In this document: positions 41,013-50,284 of the stretch, one piece after another | How the letters are laid out: each line of letters opens with the position of its first letter | Numbering within the stretch: the stretch's first letter is position 1 | Program-made: the position numbers and the translations under genes | Notes under the pieces: generated by a model | Told to the model about the DNA's origin: nothing | What the model saw: only the letters and a program-made list of their open reading frames with translations | Database searches by the model: none | NCBI RefSeq assembly: GCF_015182285.1 | Contig: NZ_PRDM01000001.1 | Coordinates: 1,488,001 to 1,552,000, forward strand | Length of the DNA: 64,000 nucleotides | Direction: 5' to 3' | From: Flavobacterium hungaricum | GTDB lineage: Bacteria > Bacteroidota > Bacteroidia > Flavobacteriales > Flavobacteriaceae

Positions 41013-43072
41013 TGAAATACATACTTCTTTTTTTTACAGGATTTCTATTCGCACAACAAACTCAATACGTTGATTTTAAATCGGTTTCTGGACAATTGTC
41101 TTTAAATGCAAAAGAAAAAACTATTTCTGGTGCGGTCAGTTATCAGTTTGAAGTTTTAAAGCCATGTGATACTCTTTCGCTTGACGCTAAAAACATGGAA
41201 TTTTCAAATGTGAAAATCAACGATCAGGAAGTAATTTTCATCAATACCACCAAGCAGTTAAAAGTTGTTTTTCCTTTTGCAAAAGGAGAAAATCACTTGG
41301 CGTTTACTTATACTGCAAAACCCAAACAAGCATTGTATTTTGTTGCTGTTGAAAATGATGAAGTTCAAATCTGGACACAGGGGCAGGGAAGATACACCAG
41401 CAATTGGTTTCCGAGTTTTGATGATGTAAATGAAAAATTGATTTTTAATCTCGGTATTTCTTATGATAAAGACTATCAGGTAATTTCAAACGGAATTTTA
41501 AAAGAAAAAATAGTAAACGGCGACAAAATACATTGGCAGTACCAGATGGAAAAACCAATGAGTTCTTATTTGCTGATGCTCGCGATCGGAAAATATGATA
41601 AACGAAATTTTAAATCCAAATCAAAAATTCCGTTAGAATATTATTATGAATCTAAAGATGCAGATCGTTTTGAGCCGACTTATCGTTATTCTAAAGTTAT
41701 TTTCGATTTTCTTGAAAAAGAAATTGGTGCAAAATATCCATGGCAGATTAACAAACAAATTCCGGTTCGTGATTTTCTGTATGCTGGAATGGAGAATACT
41801 ACAGCAACTTTATTTACAACACGTTATGTGGTAGATTCAATCGGATTTATAGATCGAAACTACACCAATGTCGATGCACACGAATTGGCACACCATTGGT
41901 TTGGAGATTTAATCACAGCAGAAAGCAGTACTCATCATTGGCTTCAGGAAGGTTTTGCAACTTATTATGCGTTACTTGCCGAAAGAGCAATTTATGGCGA
42001 CGATTATTTTTATTCTAAATTATACGATACGGCGCAACAGATCAAATTTGCTTCTAGAAGCGATACTATTCCGGTTTTAAATGCCAAAGCGAGTTCGCTT
42101 ACTTTTTATGAAAAAGGGGCTTGGACGCTCTTTGTACTTCATGAATCTATTGGAGACAAAGCGTTTAAAAAAGCAGTCAAAACCTATCTTAACAAATATG
42201 CTTATCAAACTGTAAACACACAGAATTTCTTTGACGAAATTAAAAAAGTGTCTGATTTTGATTTAGAAAAATTTCAAAAAACATGGCTTGAATCAACCCT
42301 TTTTGATACGCCTACAGCCAATGCTTTGCTGAGTAAAAATAAAACCATACAAAAACGTCTGGAGATTGATAAGTTGAAGAAAACGCCATTGGCAGAAAAG
42401 AAGGAAATTCTTAACGAGACTTTAAATTCGAATGTTCATTTTTCTGTAAAAAAAGCAGTTGTAGAACAGCTTGAAAACGAAAAATACGAAGCAAAAAAAG
42501 AACTTTTATTCTTGGCGTTAGAAAGTAAAAATCTTCAAGTTCGCCAGAGCGTGGCAGAAACAATGACCAATATTCCAGAAGATTTCAGGTTAAGTTATGA
42601 AACTTTGTTAGACGACAAATCGTATCAGACACAAGAAATTGCATTGTATTGGCTGTGGAGAAATTTTCCTGATCATAGAAAAGAATATCTGGACAAATCG
42701 CAAAACTGGATTGGTTTTAACGATTATAATCTTCGCACATTATGGCTGTCGCTTGCTTTATCAACTCCAAATTATGCACAACAGCGAGAACCTTTGATTG
42801 CCGAACTCATTTCTTTTTCGTCAACAAAATATGAAGCCACAACGAGACAAAACGCATTAGAAAAGCTGATTGCTTTTAAAATTATTAACGATCAGGTTTT
42901 GAGTAATTTAGTTGCTTCTACCACGCATCATATGTGGCAGTTTTCAAAGTTTGGAAGAGATACTATTCGACTTTTATTAAAAAATTCTGAAATGCGTGCT
43001 TCATTTGAGAGAATTTTAACTAATTTGACCCCCGATGAACAGTTTCAGCTGAATCGACTTTTAAAAGAATAA
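41012..43072 (+). CDS. M1-family aminopeptidase, secreted
   Basis: The start at 41012 gives MKYILLFFTGFLFAQQ, a signal peptide; an upstream ATG at 40979 lies inside the RAYT gene. The 686-residue protein has the M1 layout: an N-terminal beta domain, a substrate motif YAGMENTTATLF (GMEN variant of GAMEN), and the zinc site HELAHHWFGD with the third ligand Glu in HWLQEGFATYYA. A C-terminal helical repeat region follows (about 430-686). It removes N-terminal residues from peptides, probably in the periplasm or outside. It shares a TAATG overlap with the RAYT gene, so its native promoter may have been separated or replaced. Confidence 0.93.
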   Translation: MKYILLFFTGFLFAQQTQYVDFKSVSGQLSLNAKEKTISGAVSYQFEVLKPCDTLSLDAKNMEFSNVKINDQEVIFINTTKQLKVVFPFAKGENHLAFTYTAKPKQALYFVAVENDEVQIWTQGQGRYTSNWFPSFDDVNEKLIFNLGISYDKDYQVISNGILKEKIVNGDKIHWQYQMEKPMSSYLLMLAIGKYDKRNFKSKSKIPLEYYYESKDADRFEPTYRYSKVIFDFLEKEIGAKYPWQINKQIPVRDFLYAGMENTTATLFTTRYVVDSIGFIDRNYTNVDAHELAHHWFGDLITAESSTHHWLQEGFATYYALLAERAIYGDDYFYSKLYDTAQQIKFASRSDTIPVLNAKASSLTFYEKGAWTLFVLHESIGDKAFKKAVKTYLNKYAYQTVNTQNFFDEIKKVSDFDLEKFQKTWLESTLFDTPTANALLSKNKTIQKRLEIDKLKKTPLAEKKEILNETLNSNVHFSVKKAVVEQLENEKYEAKKELLFLALESKNLQVRQSVAETMTNIPEDFRLSYETLLDDKSYQTQEIALYWLWRNFPDHRKEYLDKSQNWIGFNDYNLRTLWLSLALSTPNYAQQREPLIAELISFSSTKYEATTRQNALEKLIAFKIINDQVLSNLVASTTHHMWQFSKFGRDTIRLLLKNSEMRASFERILTNLTPDEQFQLNRLLKE

Positions 43073-43392
43073 TTTAGAATTAAGATTTTAGAATTTAGAT
43101 TTTAGATTTTAGAATTTAGATTTTAGAATTTAGATTTTAGAATATAGAATATAGAATACGGACTATAGATTTTTAAGGAATCTAAAATCTACATTCTAAA
43201 ATCTAAAATAAAGATAAGAATATAGATTTTTAAGGAATCTAAAATCTATAGTCTACAATCTAAAATAAAGATAAGAATATGGATTTTGCAATTAATCTAA
43301 AATCTAAAATAAAGATAAGACTATAGATTTTTAAGGAATCTAAAATCTACATTCTAAAATCTAAAATAAAAATAATACCACATTAACATTTT
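43073..43392. repeat. AATCTAAAATCT-type low-complexity and 60-bp tandem repeats
   Basis: The 320-base gap starts with TTTAGAATTTAGATTTTAG iterations (to about 43165). Three to four imperfect tandem copies of a unit follow, AAGATAAGAATATAGATTTTTAAGGAATCTAAAATC plus CTACATTCTAAAATCTAAAAT. Each unit can fold (AGATTTTTAAGGAATCT). A shorter version occurs at 26212-26280. No gene. Confidence 0.75.
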
Positions 43393-44298
43393 ATGAGAGC
43401 ATTAGTTATTTCTGGTGGCGGCAGTAAAGGCGCATTTGCCGGCGGTGTAGCCCAGTATTTAATAGAAGAAAAAAGACATGAATACGATCTTTATTTAGGA
43501 ACATCTACAGGAAGTCTTTTGATTCCGCATTTAGCTCTCGGACATATTAAAAAAATACATTCTGTATATACTAATGTCACCATGAGCAGTATTTTTAATA
43601 TCTGCCCGTTTGTGGTCAAAAATAAAAATGGTGTTGACATCGTTACCATTAATCACTTTAATGTAATCCGACAATTTTTTAAAGGAAAAAGAACTTTTGG
43701 CGAAAGCAAAGGTTTAAAAAAATACATTCAGAATAATTTTTCGCTTTCTGATTTCAATAAGCTTAAAAAATTAAAAACAGATGTTGTTGTTACGGTAACC
43801 AATTTTACCAAAAACGAATCAGAATACAAATCGGTAAAAGATTGTACCTACGAGGAGTTTTGCGAATGGTCTTGGATCTCGAGTAACTATGTGCCATTTA
43901 TGAGTCTGGTCGAAAAGAATAATTCTGAATACGGTGACGGAGGTTTCTCCAGCTTAGTGCCAATACGAGAAGCGATCAATCGTGGCGCTACTGAAATTGA
44001 TGTAATTGTTTTGGAAACCGAAGTCAATACCACTAAAACAGTTATTGGTAAAAATCCTTTTTCTTTGATGATTGATTTGTTTCGAATAGCTTTAGATCAG
44101 GTTGAAAAACATGATATTGCTATAGGAAAACTTATGGCAAATAATAAAGATGTAAAGCTTAACTTATATTACACTCCGATAAAACTTACCGATAATGCCC
44201 TCATTTTTAATAAAGATGTAATGAAGGAATGGTGGGAACAAGGTTATGAATATGCGCAGAATAAGTCTGAGGTTATGAGCGATAATAGAAAAATGTAG
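43393..44298 (+). CDS. Patatin-like phospholipase
   Basis: The 301-residue protein begins with the oxyanion loop VISGGGSKGAFAGGV (5-19). The nucleophile elbow GTSTGS has Ser38, and the catalytic Asp is in YGDGGFSS (D-G-G near residue 183). This is the Ser-Asp dyad of patatins, which hydrolyse acyl esters of lipids. There is no signal peptide, so it is probably cytosolic. A membrane protein gene follows after 15 bases on the same strand and may be co-transcribed. Substrate unknown. Confidence 0.93.
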   Translation: MRALVISGGGSKGAFAGGVAQYLIEEKRHEYDLYLGTSTGSLLIPHLALGHIKKIHSVYTNVTMSSIFNICPFVVKNKNGVDIVTINHFNVIRQFFKGKRTFGESKGLKKYIQNNFSLSDFNKLKKLKTDVVVTVTNFTKNESEYKSVKDCTYEEFCEWSWISSNYVPFMSLVEKNNSEYGDGGFSSLVPIREAINRGATEIDVIVLETEVNTTKTVIGKNPFSLMIDLFRIALDQVEKHDIAIGKLMANNKDVKLNLYYTPIKLTDNALIFNKDVMKEWWEQGYEYAQNKSEVMSDNRKM

Positions 44299-44313
44299 AA
44301 ACAAATTTTAATA

Positions 44314-45246
44314 ATGAAACAATATTACGCCATTATCTTTTCGGTTATCTATGCACTGTTTTTTAGGGTTTTAGCAGATTTTAATATAATAGAAATTAAC
44401 TCATTTGATTATTTTCTTGTCGTTCCGGTTGTCTTAGGATATATTCCTTTTCTGTTTGACCCGGAGACGTTTGTCAACAGCATTTATAAAATCATCTTCT
44501 TTTCCTGGATTAGTTCTTTTTTGTTTTTATTAATTGCATTTATTTTTCATTTAGAAGATATCGGGTGTCTGTTAATTTTAATTCCCACATACTTTATAGT
44601 TTCTCCTTTAATTGGGCTTATTATTCGTTCCATTTTGAAATATTCAAAGAAAGGCAGCATTGGAAATTTGAAGACCAATGTATTTTTTTTAATCCTTATT
44701 CCAATTATTATAGGGAATATTGAGAAACATATCGAAAAAGAAGAAACCCATTTTGTAGTCGAAAAATCGGTACTAATAGATACTTCAAGTAAGGTTATCT
44801 GGGGCAATTTATTTGCTGTTCCAGTTTTAACCAATCATATGAATAGATCAGTATATAATTTTTTAGGGTTTCCAAACCCTGTAAGATCTGATTATAATCC
44901 TAAAACGAATGTAAGATTGGGATATTTTGACAACGGAGTTATTCTTCACGAAAAAGTAATTGATCTGGAAGAATATAAAAAACTGTCTTTTGCAATTAAT
45001 GTTCAACAATCAAAACTTGATAACAGTCAGACATTTATGCATGTTATAAAAAAGGAGAGCATGATTTTTAATTCGATTACTTATAAATTACAAAGTATCA
45101 ATGAATCAAAAACCAGATTAACACTTTTGTGTGATTATAAAGTTAGAACAAACATTCCCCTATATGGAGAATTTTGTTCTAAAAATATAGTCCTTGATTT
45201 TGAGAGTAAACTCTTAAATGCTTTAAAGAGTAAAATTGAAGATTAG
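44314..45246 (+). CDS. Membrane protein with C-terminal SRPBCC-like domain
   Basis: The 310-residue protein has four or five N-terminal membrane helices (about 4-22, 30-48, 58-78, 84-108 and 125-140). A soluble C-terminal domain (about 150-305) has the pattern KSVLIDTSSKVIWGNLFAVP, then LGYFDNGVILHEKV, and SKTRLTLLCDYKVRTNIPLY. The start with V-x-I-x-A/T-S-x-x-V-W resembles START/SRPBCC ligand-binding domains. No named family is recognised. It overlaps the convergent next gene by four bases. Co-transcription with the patatin gene suggests a lipid-related role, as inference. Confidence 0.65.
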   Translation: MKQYYAIIFSVIYALFFRVLADFNIIEINSFDYFLVVPVVLGYIPFLFDPETFVNSIYKIIFFSWISSFLFLLIAFIFHLEDIGCLLILIPTYFIVSPLIGLIIRSILKYSKKGSIGNLKTNVFFLILIPIIIGNIEKHIEKEETHFVVEKSVLIDTSSKVIWGNLFAVPVLTNHMNRSVYNFLGFPNPVRSDYNPKTNVRLGYFDNGVILHEKVIDLEEYKKLSFAINVQQSKLDNSQTFMHVIKKESMIFNSITYKLQSINESKTRLTLLCDYKVRTNIPLYGEFCSKNIVLDFESKLLNALKSKIED

Positions 45247-45767
45247 TACCAAAGGTCGGCAACTTCACTTTTAATAAAACTTAAAGCTGCATTACTTGGT
45301 GATTGTTTTTCTAATAAATCATTCAGAATAACTTCGCGTAATTTGTCAGCGGTGTCTACTTTGTCGCTCATTGCAGCTTTACGAATCAGTTGTATTGTTG
45401 CATTTTTTGCTGTAGTAATAATGGTCCAGCATTCTTCAGAAACGTAAATCTGCTGCGTTAAATTATGTTCAAATTCGTGTTCGATCTGGTCGATTAAGAA
45501 ATTTTCGTAATCGTTTTTTAAAGGTGAGATAGGAGCAACTCTAATTAAAAGTTTGGTCAGATTAATACGCTCTAAGAATAAAGTCATACGCTCATAAGCC
45601 TGTAAACGAATCGGAAGTGATTCTGAATGAGCCTGTTTGTTTAATAAAAAAGCACGTTTTTTGTCGTTGTTTTTAATATGCAGTTCAAAAAAACGGTAAG
45701 CCACAATTCCAGTTACCAAAGCGGGTAAAGTATAGCTGGCAAGTTCAATTATTTTGTTAAAATCCAT
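45243..45767 (-). CDS. Conserved flavobacterial protein, unknown function
   Basis: The 174-residue protein has one N-terminal membrane helix (about 8-26, SYTLPALVTGIVAYRF) and a helical cytosolic part with LNKQAHSESLPIRLQAYERMTLF, then EEHEFEHN-like and ECWTIITTAKNATIQLIRKAA stretches. Similar proteins are common in Flavobacteriia; I know no function for them. It is transcribed alone and convergent with the membrane protein gene, overlapping its stop by four bases. Confidence 0.72.
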   Translation of the reverse strand: MDFNKIIELASYTLPALVTGIVAYRFFELHIKNNDKKRAFLLNKQAHSESLPIRLQAYERMTLFLERINLTKLLIRVAPISPLKNDYENFLIDQIEHEFEHNLTQQIYVSEECWTIITTAKNATIQLIRKAAMSDKVDTADKLREVILNDLLEKQSPSNAALSFIKSEVADLWY

Positions 45768-45891
45768 TTTATAAATTTTTCAACAAAAATATACTTTTTG
45801 AGGAGAATTCCACTTTAAATTTATGCGAATAAACAAAAAGGAAGCTGTACTTTTGCAGCTGGTCATTTATTTTGGTTAAATCAATTTTATA

Positions 45892-46659
45892 ATGGATTCC
45901 TATATCATATTTTTTCTTTGTTTAGCGGCTTTTGCAGCCGGATTTATTGATGCCATTGTAGGTGGTGGCGGCTTGATACAGACTCCGATGGGATTAATTT
46001 TACTTCCAAATCTTCCGGTTTCGACAGTAATCGGGACTTTAAAGATTCCGGCTTTTTCAGGAACTGCTTTTGCTGCTTTTCAATATTTAAAAAAGGTAGT
46101 TATTCAATGGAAATTATTGATTATCATGATGTGTCTCGCGGTTCCGTCAGCATTTTTAGGATCAACAATTTTAACACTTGTCAGTAATGATTTTATGAAA
46201 CCGCTCTTGCTGGTGGTTCTGTCTTTGTTGTTTGTGTATACGTACGCGAAAAAGAATTTTGGACAGCATGCTGCAAAAGATCATTCAGAATTAACGCAGA
46301 TTATCTATGCGGTTGTCATCAGTATTATTGTGGGTTTCTATGACGGATTCATTGGTCCTGGAACGGGAAGTTTTTTTGTTGTGGCTTTTATAGCGCTTTT
46401 GGGTTTCGATTTTCTTCACGCTTCTGCGAATGCCAAAATGGTCAATCTGGCGACCAATTTTGGTTCAATTTGTTTGTTCATGATCAAAGGAAAAATCATC
46501 TGGGCAATTGCCATTCCGATGGCAGTAAGCAACGGACTCGGCGGTTGGCTGGGCGCAAAACTGGCCATTAATAAAGGAAATGGTTTTATTCGAATTTTCT
46601 TTTTGGTTGTTGTTGTTGGGACTTTGATTAGGTTTGCATACGACGTTTTCTATAACTAA
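45892..46659 (+). CDS. TauE/SafE-family sulfite exporter-like membrane protein
   Basis: The 255-residue protein has about eight membrane helices in two halves. Each half carries the family's Gly-rich motif: FAAGFIDAIVGGGGLIQTP (15-33) and IIVGFYDGFIGPGTGSFF (about 142-159). These duplicated motifs define the TauE/SafE (DUF81) family of anion exporters for sulfite, sulfoacetate and related compounds. The substrate cannot be told. It is a single gene, with a repeat-containing gap downstream. Confidence 0.93.
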   Translation: MDSYIIFFLCLAAFAAGFIDAIVGGGGLIQTPMGLILLPNLPVSTVIGTLKIPAFSGTAFAAFQYLKKVVIQWKLLIIMMCLAVPSAFLGSTILTLVSNDFMKPLLLVVLSLLFVYTYAKKNFGQHAAKDHSELTQIIYAVVISIIVGFYDGFIGPGTGSFFVVAFIALLGFDFLHASANAKMVNLATNFGSICLFMIKGKIIWAIAIPMAVSNGLGGWLGAKLAINKGNGFIRIFFLVVVVGTLIRFAYDVFYN

Positions 46660-46668
46660 AATATTGAA

Positions 46669-46831
46669 AACCATATAAGTCATATAAGAAATTGTAAGTT
46701 TTCTTTATTAAAAGTTAAACCATATGAGTCATATAAGAAATTATAAGCTCTGTCTTAAATTAAAATTTAGCGTTATCTAAGATCATTATTTATGAAATAT
46801 AATTAAATGAACTTGTATAACTTATATGGTT
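46669..46831. repeat. Direct and inverted copies of AACCATATAAGTCATATAAG
   Basis: Two direct copies of about 30 bases (46669-46698 and 46718-46747, AACCATAT(A/G)AGTCATATAAGAAATT) are followed by an inverted shorter copy ending ACTTATATGGTT (about 46817-46830). A long hairpin is possible. Such elements recur in flavobacterial spacers; function unknown. They fill the first half of the 382-base gap before uvrD. Confidence 0.65.
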
Positions 46832-46863
46832 CAAAATCTTCAAAAAAGACCAATTGTTTTAAT

Positions 46864-46927
46864 CTAGCCCCGATTGAGGCGGTATCCTCGCAGCGGAGCG
46901 AAGAGATAAAGCCGAAAGCGGGAAACC
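46864..46927 (+). ncRNA. Probable Flavo-1-like structured RNA
   Basis: The segment TAGCCCCGATTGAGGCGGTATCC...GAGATAAAGCCGAAAGCGGGA fits a motif I recall as recurrent in flavobacterial spacers: AGCC(C/N)(Y)GAT..., a variable hairpin, then GAAAGC(R)GGA. Outer pairs CCCG/CGGG and inner pairs GGC/GCC are complementary here, and they replace CCTG/CAGG in other versions I remember, which would be covariation. The Rfam name Flavo-1 is from memory. It ends 115 bases before the uvrD start. Confidence 0.45.
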
Positions 46928-47014
46928 ATGTCAAATAAAATGCCTACTGCCGGGCTTCAAAAAAACTTAGTCCCTTAGCTCTTCAGTATCTTAGGAACTT
47001 TCTCTTTAAATTCT

Positions 47015-47022
47015 TATTTTTG
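47015..47022 (+). promoter_or_regulatory. -7 box (TATTTTTG) for uvrD
   Basis: This is a perfect TAnnTTTG 20 bases before the ATG at 47042. A -33 element is not clear; TTAG at 46991 is the nearest candidate. Confidence 0.42.
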
Positions 47023-47041
47023 CATAAAAGGAGAAAATTTC

Positions 47042-49378
47042 ATGCAAAATTATATTGACCAGCTCAACGAAGCACAGAGAGCGCCTGTTTTAAAGAAAGA
47101 TGGGCCAATGATTATTATTGCTGGTGCAGGTTCTGGAAAGACGAGGGTTTTAACTATTAGAATTGCTTATTTAATGCATCAGGGAGTAGATGCTTTTAAT
47201 ATTTTGTCGCTGACTTTTACCAATAAAGCAGCACGTGAAATGAAACACAGGATTTCGGATATTGTGGGGGCATCTGAGGCTAAAAACCTTTGGATGGGGA
47301 CATTTCACTCTATATTTGCGCGTATTCTTCGTGCAGAATCGGATCATTTAGGATATCCTTCTAATTTTACTATTTATGATTCGCAGGATTCTGCAAGATT
47401 GATTTCTTCAATTATCAAAGAAATGCAGCTGGATCGTGATATTTACAAACCAAAACAGATTCTGGGCCGTATATCTAGTTATAAAAATAGTTTGATTACG
47501 GTAAAAGCGTACTTTAATAATCCTGAACTGGTGGAAGCCGATGCGATGGCTAAAAGACCGAGATTAGGAGAAATTTATCAGCAGTATGTAGAGCGCTGTT
47601 TTAAAGCCGGTGCAATGGATTTTGATGATTTATTATTGAAAACCAATGAGTTGTTGACCAGATTTCCTGAGGTTTTGGCAAAATATCAAAACCGTTTCCG
47701 TTATATTCTGGTTGATGAGTACCAAGATACGAATCATTCGCAGTATTTAATTGTAAGAGCTTTATCGGATAAGTTTCAGAATATATGTGTGGTTGGAGAT
47801 GATGCGCAGAGTATTTATGCTTTTCGTGGTGCGAATATCAATAATATTTTGAATTTCCAAAAAGATTATGAAGGCGTAATCATGTTTAGATTGGAGCAGA
47901 ATTATCGTTCGACCCGCAACATTGTGGAAGCGGCGAATACGGTGATGGAACATAATAAAACCAAACTGGATAAAGTGGTTTGGACAGCCAACGATTTTGG
48001 TGCAAGAATTAAAGTGCACAGAAGTTTGACTGATGCCGAAGAAGGACGTTTTGTTGCCAGTACTATTTTTGAGCAGAAAATGCAGCAGCAGCTTCATAAC
48101 GGATCTTTTGCTATTTTGTACCGAACCAATGCGCAGTCGCGTGCAATGGAGGATGCTTTGAGAAAGCGTGATATTCCGTACAGGATTTATGGAGGTCTAT
48201 CTTTTTATCAGCGTAAAGAAATTAAAGACGTGCTGTGTTACCTGCGTTTGGTTTTGAACCCAAAAGACGAAGAAGCTTTGATTCGTGTGATTAATTATCC
48301 GGCTCGTGGAATTGGTGATACTACGGTTGAAAAGCTGACTATTGCGGCAAATCATTACAAGAGGTCGATTTGGGAAGTAATGGTGAATATTGATAAAATT
48401 GACTTAAAACTGAATGCTGGTACAAAGAATAAATTGAAAGATTTTGTGACCATGATTCAGAGTTTTCAAGTTATTGATCAAAATCATGATGCTTTTTATA
48501 TAACAGATCACGTTGCCAAGAAAACGGGTCTGGTTCAGGAATTAAAGAAAGATGCTACGCCGGAAGGAATGGCGAAAATTCAGAATATAGAAGAGCTCTT
48601 AAACGGTCTTAAAGATTTTACCGAAGGGCAAAAAGAAATTGACGGGGCCAGAGGTGCTCTTTCTGAATTTATGGAAGATGTAGCGCTGGCAACCGATTTG
48701 GATAAAGATACAAATGATGAAGATCGTGTGGCACTGATGACCATTCACCTGGCAAAAGGTTTGGAATTTCCGCATGTTTTTGTAGTCGGTATGGAGGAAG
48801 ATTTGTTTCCGTCTGCTATGAGTATGAGTACCAGAAGCGAGCTGGAAGAAGAACGCCGTCTTTTTTATGTTGCTTTAACAAGGGCAGAGCATCAGGCATA
48901 TTTGACTTATGCGCAGTCGCGTTACCGCTGGGGCAAATTGACCGACAGCGAACCTTCTCGTTTTATTGAAGAAATTGATGGGCAGTATTTAGATTATTTA
49001 ACGCCATCTGAAACAAGTTACCGCTATAAATCGCCAATTGATGGTGATATTTTTGGAGATGTTGATAAGTCGAAATTAAGATTGAACAAACCAGTAGGAG
49101 GAACGCCGCCTGCTCATATTACTAGTAATGAACCAAAACCAGATTTAAATATTCGAAAACTAAAACCTGTTTCTGGAAATGCACCAAGCAGCGGGAATTC
49201 AAATTTATTTGACAGTAAATTAACTGTTGGAAATATTGTAATGCACGAACGATTTGGAAAAGGTGAAGTGATTAATCTTGAAGGTGCCGGCCCAGATAAA
49301 AAAGCCGAAATCAAATTTGAAGTAGGAGGAATTAAAAAACTCTTACTAAGATTTGCTAAATTAGATGTGGTTGGATAA
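47042..49378 (+). CDS. ATP-dependent DNA helicase UvrD/PcrA
   Basis: The 778-residue SF1A helicase has Q-motif LNEAQRAPV, Walker A IIAGAGSGKTRVL (25-37), Ia SLTFTNKAAREMK, motif II ILVDEYQDTNHSQY, III VVGDDAQSIYAFRGA, IV EQNYRST, and C-terminal motifs VALMTIHLAKGLEFPHVFV and RRLFYVALTRAEHQAYL. A C-terminal domain (about 710-776, VGNIVMHERFGKGEVINLEG) is the Tudor-like tail usual in PcrA, which contacts RNA polymerase. Role: nucleotide excision repair and removal of recombinase filaments. It is the housekeeping homologue to compare with the short helicase at 6300-7427. Confidence 0.96.
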   Translation: MQNYIDQLNEAQRAPVLKKDGPMIIIAGAGSGKTRVLTIRIAYLMHQGVDAFNILSLTFTNKAAREMKHRISDIVGASEAKNLWMGTFHSIFARILRAESDHLGYPSNFTIYDSQDSARLISSIIKEMQLDRDIYKPKQILGRISSYKNSLITVKAYFNNPELVEADAMAKRPRLGEIYQQYVERCFKAGAMDFDDLLLKTNELLTRFPEVLAKYQNRFRYILVDEYQDTNHSQYLIVRALSDKFQNICVVGDDAQSIYAFRGANINNILNFQKDYEGVIMFRLEQNYRSTRNIVEAANTVMEHNKTKLDKVVWTANDFGARIKVHRSLTDAEEGRFVASTIFEQKMQQQLHNGSFAILYRTNAQSRAMEDALRKRDIPYRIYGGLSFYQRKEIKDVLCYLRLVLNPKDEEALIRVINYPARGIGDTTVEKLTIAANHYKRSIWEVMVNIDKIDLKLNAGTKNKLKDFVTMIQSFQVIDQNHDAFYITDHVAKKTGLVQELKKDATPEGMAKIQNIEELLNGLKDFTEGQKEIDGARGALSEFMEDVALATDLDKDTNDEDRVALMTIHLAKGLEFPHVFVVGMEEDLFPSAMSMSTRSELEEERRLFYVALTRAEHQAYLTYAQSRYRWGKLTDSEPSRFIEEIDGQYLDYLTPSETSYRYKSPIDGDIFGDVDKSKLRLNKPVGGTPPAHITSNEPKPDLNIRKLKPVSGNAPSSGNSNLFDSKLTVGNIVMHERFGKGEVINLEGAGPDKKAEIKFEVGGIKKLLLRFAKLDVVG

Positions 49379-49384
49379 AATTTT

Positions 49385-49455
49385 TGTTTCAGGTTTCAGG
49401 TTTCAAGTTTCATGTTTGTCTAGCAACGTGAAACCTGAAACTTGAAACTTGAAAC
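49385..49455. repeat. Inverted pair of heptamer repeat blocks
   Basis: GTTTCAG/GTTTCAA units (49385-49413) are followed after a short spacer by the same heptamers in reverse (TGAAACCTGAAACTTGAAAC, to 49455), so the spacer could fold into a long hairpin. It lies between uvrD and the Sua5-type gene and could end transcription, though no T run follows. Confidence 0.65.
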
Positions 49456-49475
49456 AAGTAAAACTAAAAAAACAA

Positions 49476-50096
49476 ATGGCAGAATTTATAAAAATATATC
49501 CGGATAAACCTAGTGAAGCGGCAATTGCAAAGGTTGTAAAAGTGCTTCAGAATGGTGGTTTGGTAATTTATCCAACAGATACCGTTTATGGTTTAGGTTG
49601 TGATATTACCAACTCGAGAGCATTGGAAAAAATTGCTAAAATTAAAGGAGTCAAATTAGAGAAAGCGAATTTTTCTTTTATCTGTCACGATTTGAGTAAT
49701 CTCTCAGATTATGTGCGCCAGATTGATACTTCTACATTTAAAATTCTTAAAAGAGCACTTCCAGGACCTTATACTTTTATTCTTCCGGGTAATAATAATT
49801 TACCAAAAGAGTTTAAAAAGAAAACAACTGTTGGTATTCGTGTGCCTGATAATAATATTATTCTAGAAATTGTTCGTCAGTTAGGAAATCCTGTGGTTTC
49901 TACTTCTATTCGTGACGAAGATGATGTAATCGAATATACTACTGATCCTGAATTGATCTTTGAGAAATGGCAGAATCTAGTTGATTTGGTAATTGATGGA
50001 GGATATGGGGACAATGTGGGTTCGACTATTATAGATCTTTCAGATCATGAGCCGGTTATTGTGAGAGAAGGAAAAGGGGATATTGGAATTTTGTAA
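49476..50096 (+). CDS. L-threonylcarbamoyladenylate synthase (Sua5/YrdC family)
   Basis: The start at 49476 (MAEFIKIYPDKPS) is preferred because the nine residues before it are encoded by heptamer repeat DNA. The 206-residue protein has the YrdC fold motifs: VVKVLQNGGLVIYPTDTVYGLGCD (about 18-41), ALEKIAKIKG, PGPYTFILPGNN, KKTTVGIRVPDN, and the late GSTIIDLSDHEPVIVREGKG. It makes threonylcarbamoyl-AMP from Thr, bicarbonate and ATP for tRNA t6A37, the same pathway that TsaE (62521-62928) serves. Transcribed alone, terminated at 50230. Confidence 0.93.
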   Translation: MAEFIKIYPDKPSEAAIAKVVKVLQNGGLVIYPTDTVYGLGCDITNSRALEKIAKIKGVKLEKANFSFICHDLSNLSDYVRQIDTSTFKILKRALPGPYTFILPGNNNLPKEFKKKTTVGIRVPDNNIILEIVRQLGNPVVSTSIRDEDDVIEYTTDPELIFEKWQNLVDLVIDGGYGDNVGSTIIDLSDHEPVIVREGKGDIGIL

Positions 50097-50229
50097 ATAA
50101 ATACTTTAATTGTATAATTTGTTAAATTATTTACCTAACTTTATTATAGTTAAAATTTAGTTAGTTAATTTACGATAATGCTATTCTTGATTTATATTTA
50201 ATTGGTTATTAAAAGAATTAAGGATACAT

Positions 50230-50257
50230 AAAAGCAGGTCATTAGACCTGCTTTTTC
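50230..50257. terminator. Bidirectional terminator between the Sua5-type gene and the OmpA-type gene
   Basis: AAAGCAGGTC pairs perfectly with GACCTGCTTT around ATTA, with T runs on the plus side and T-rich sequence on the minus side. It serves convergent genes. Confidence 0.82.
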
Positions 50258-50284
50258 TGTATTTATAAGTATGTAAAACAAGGA

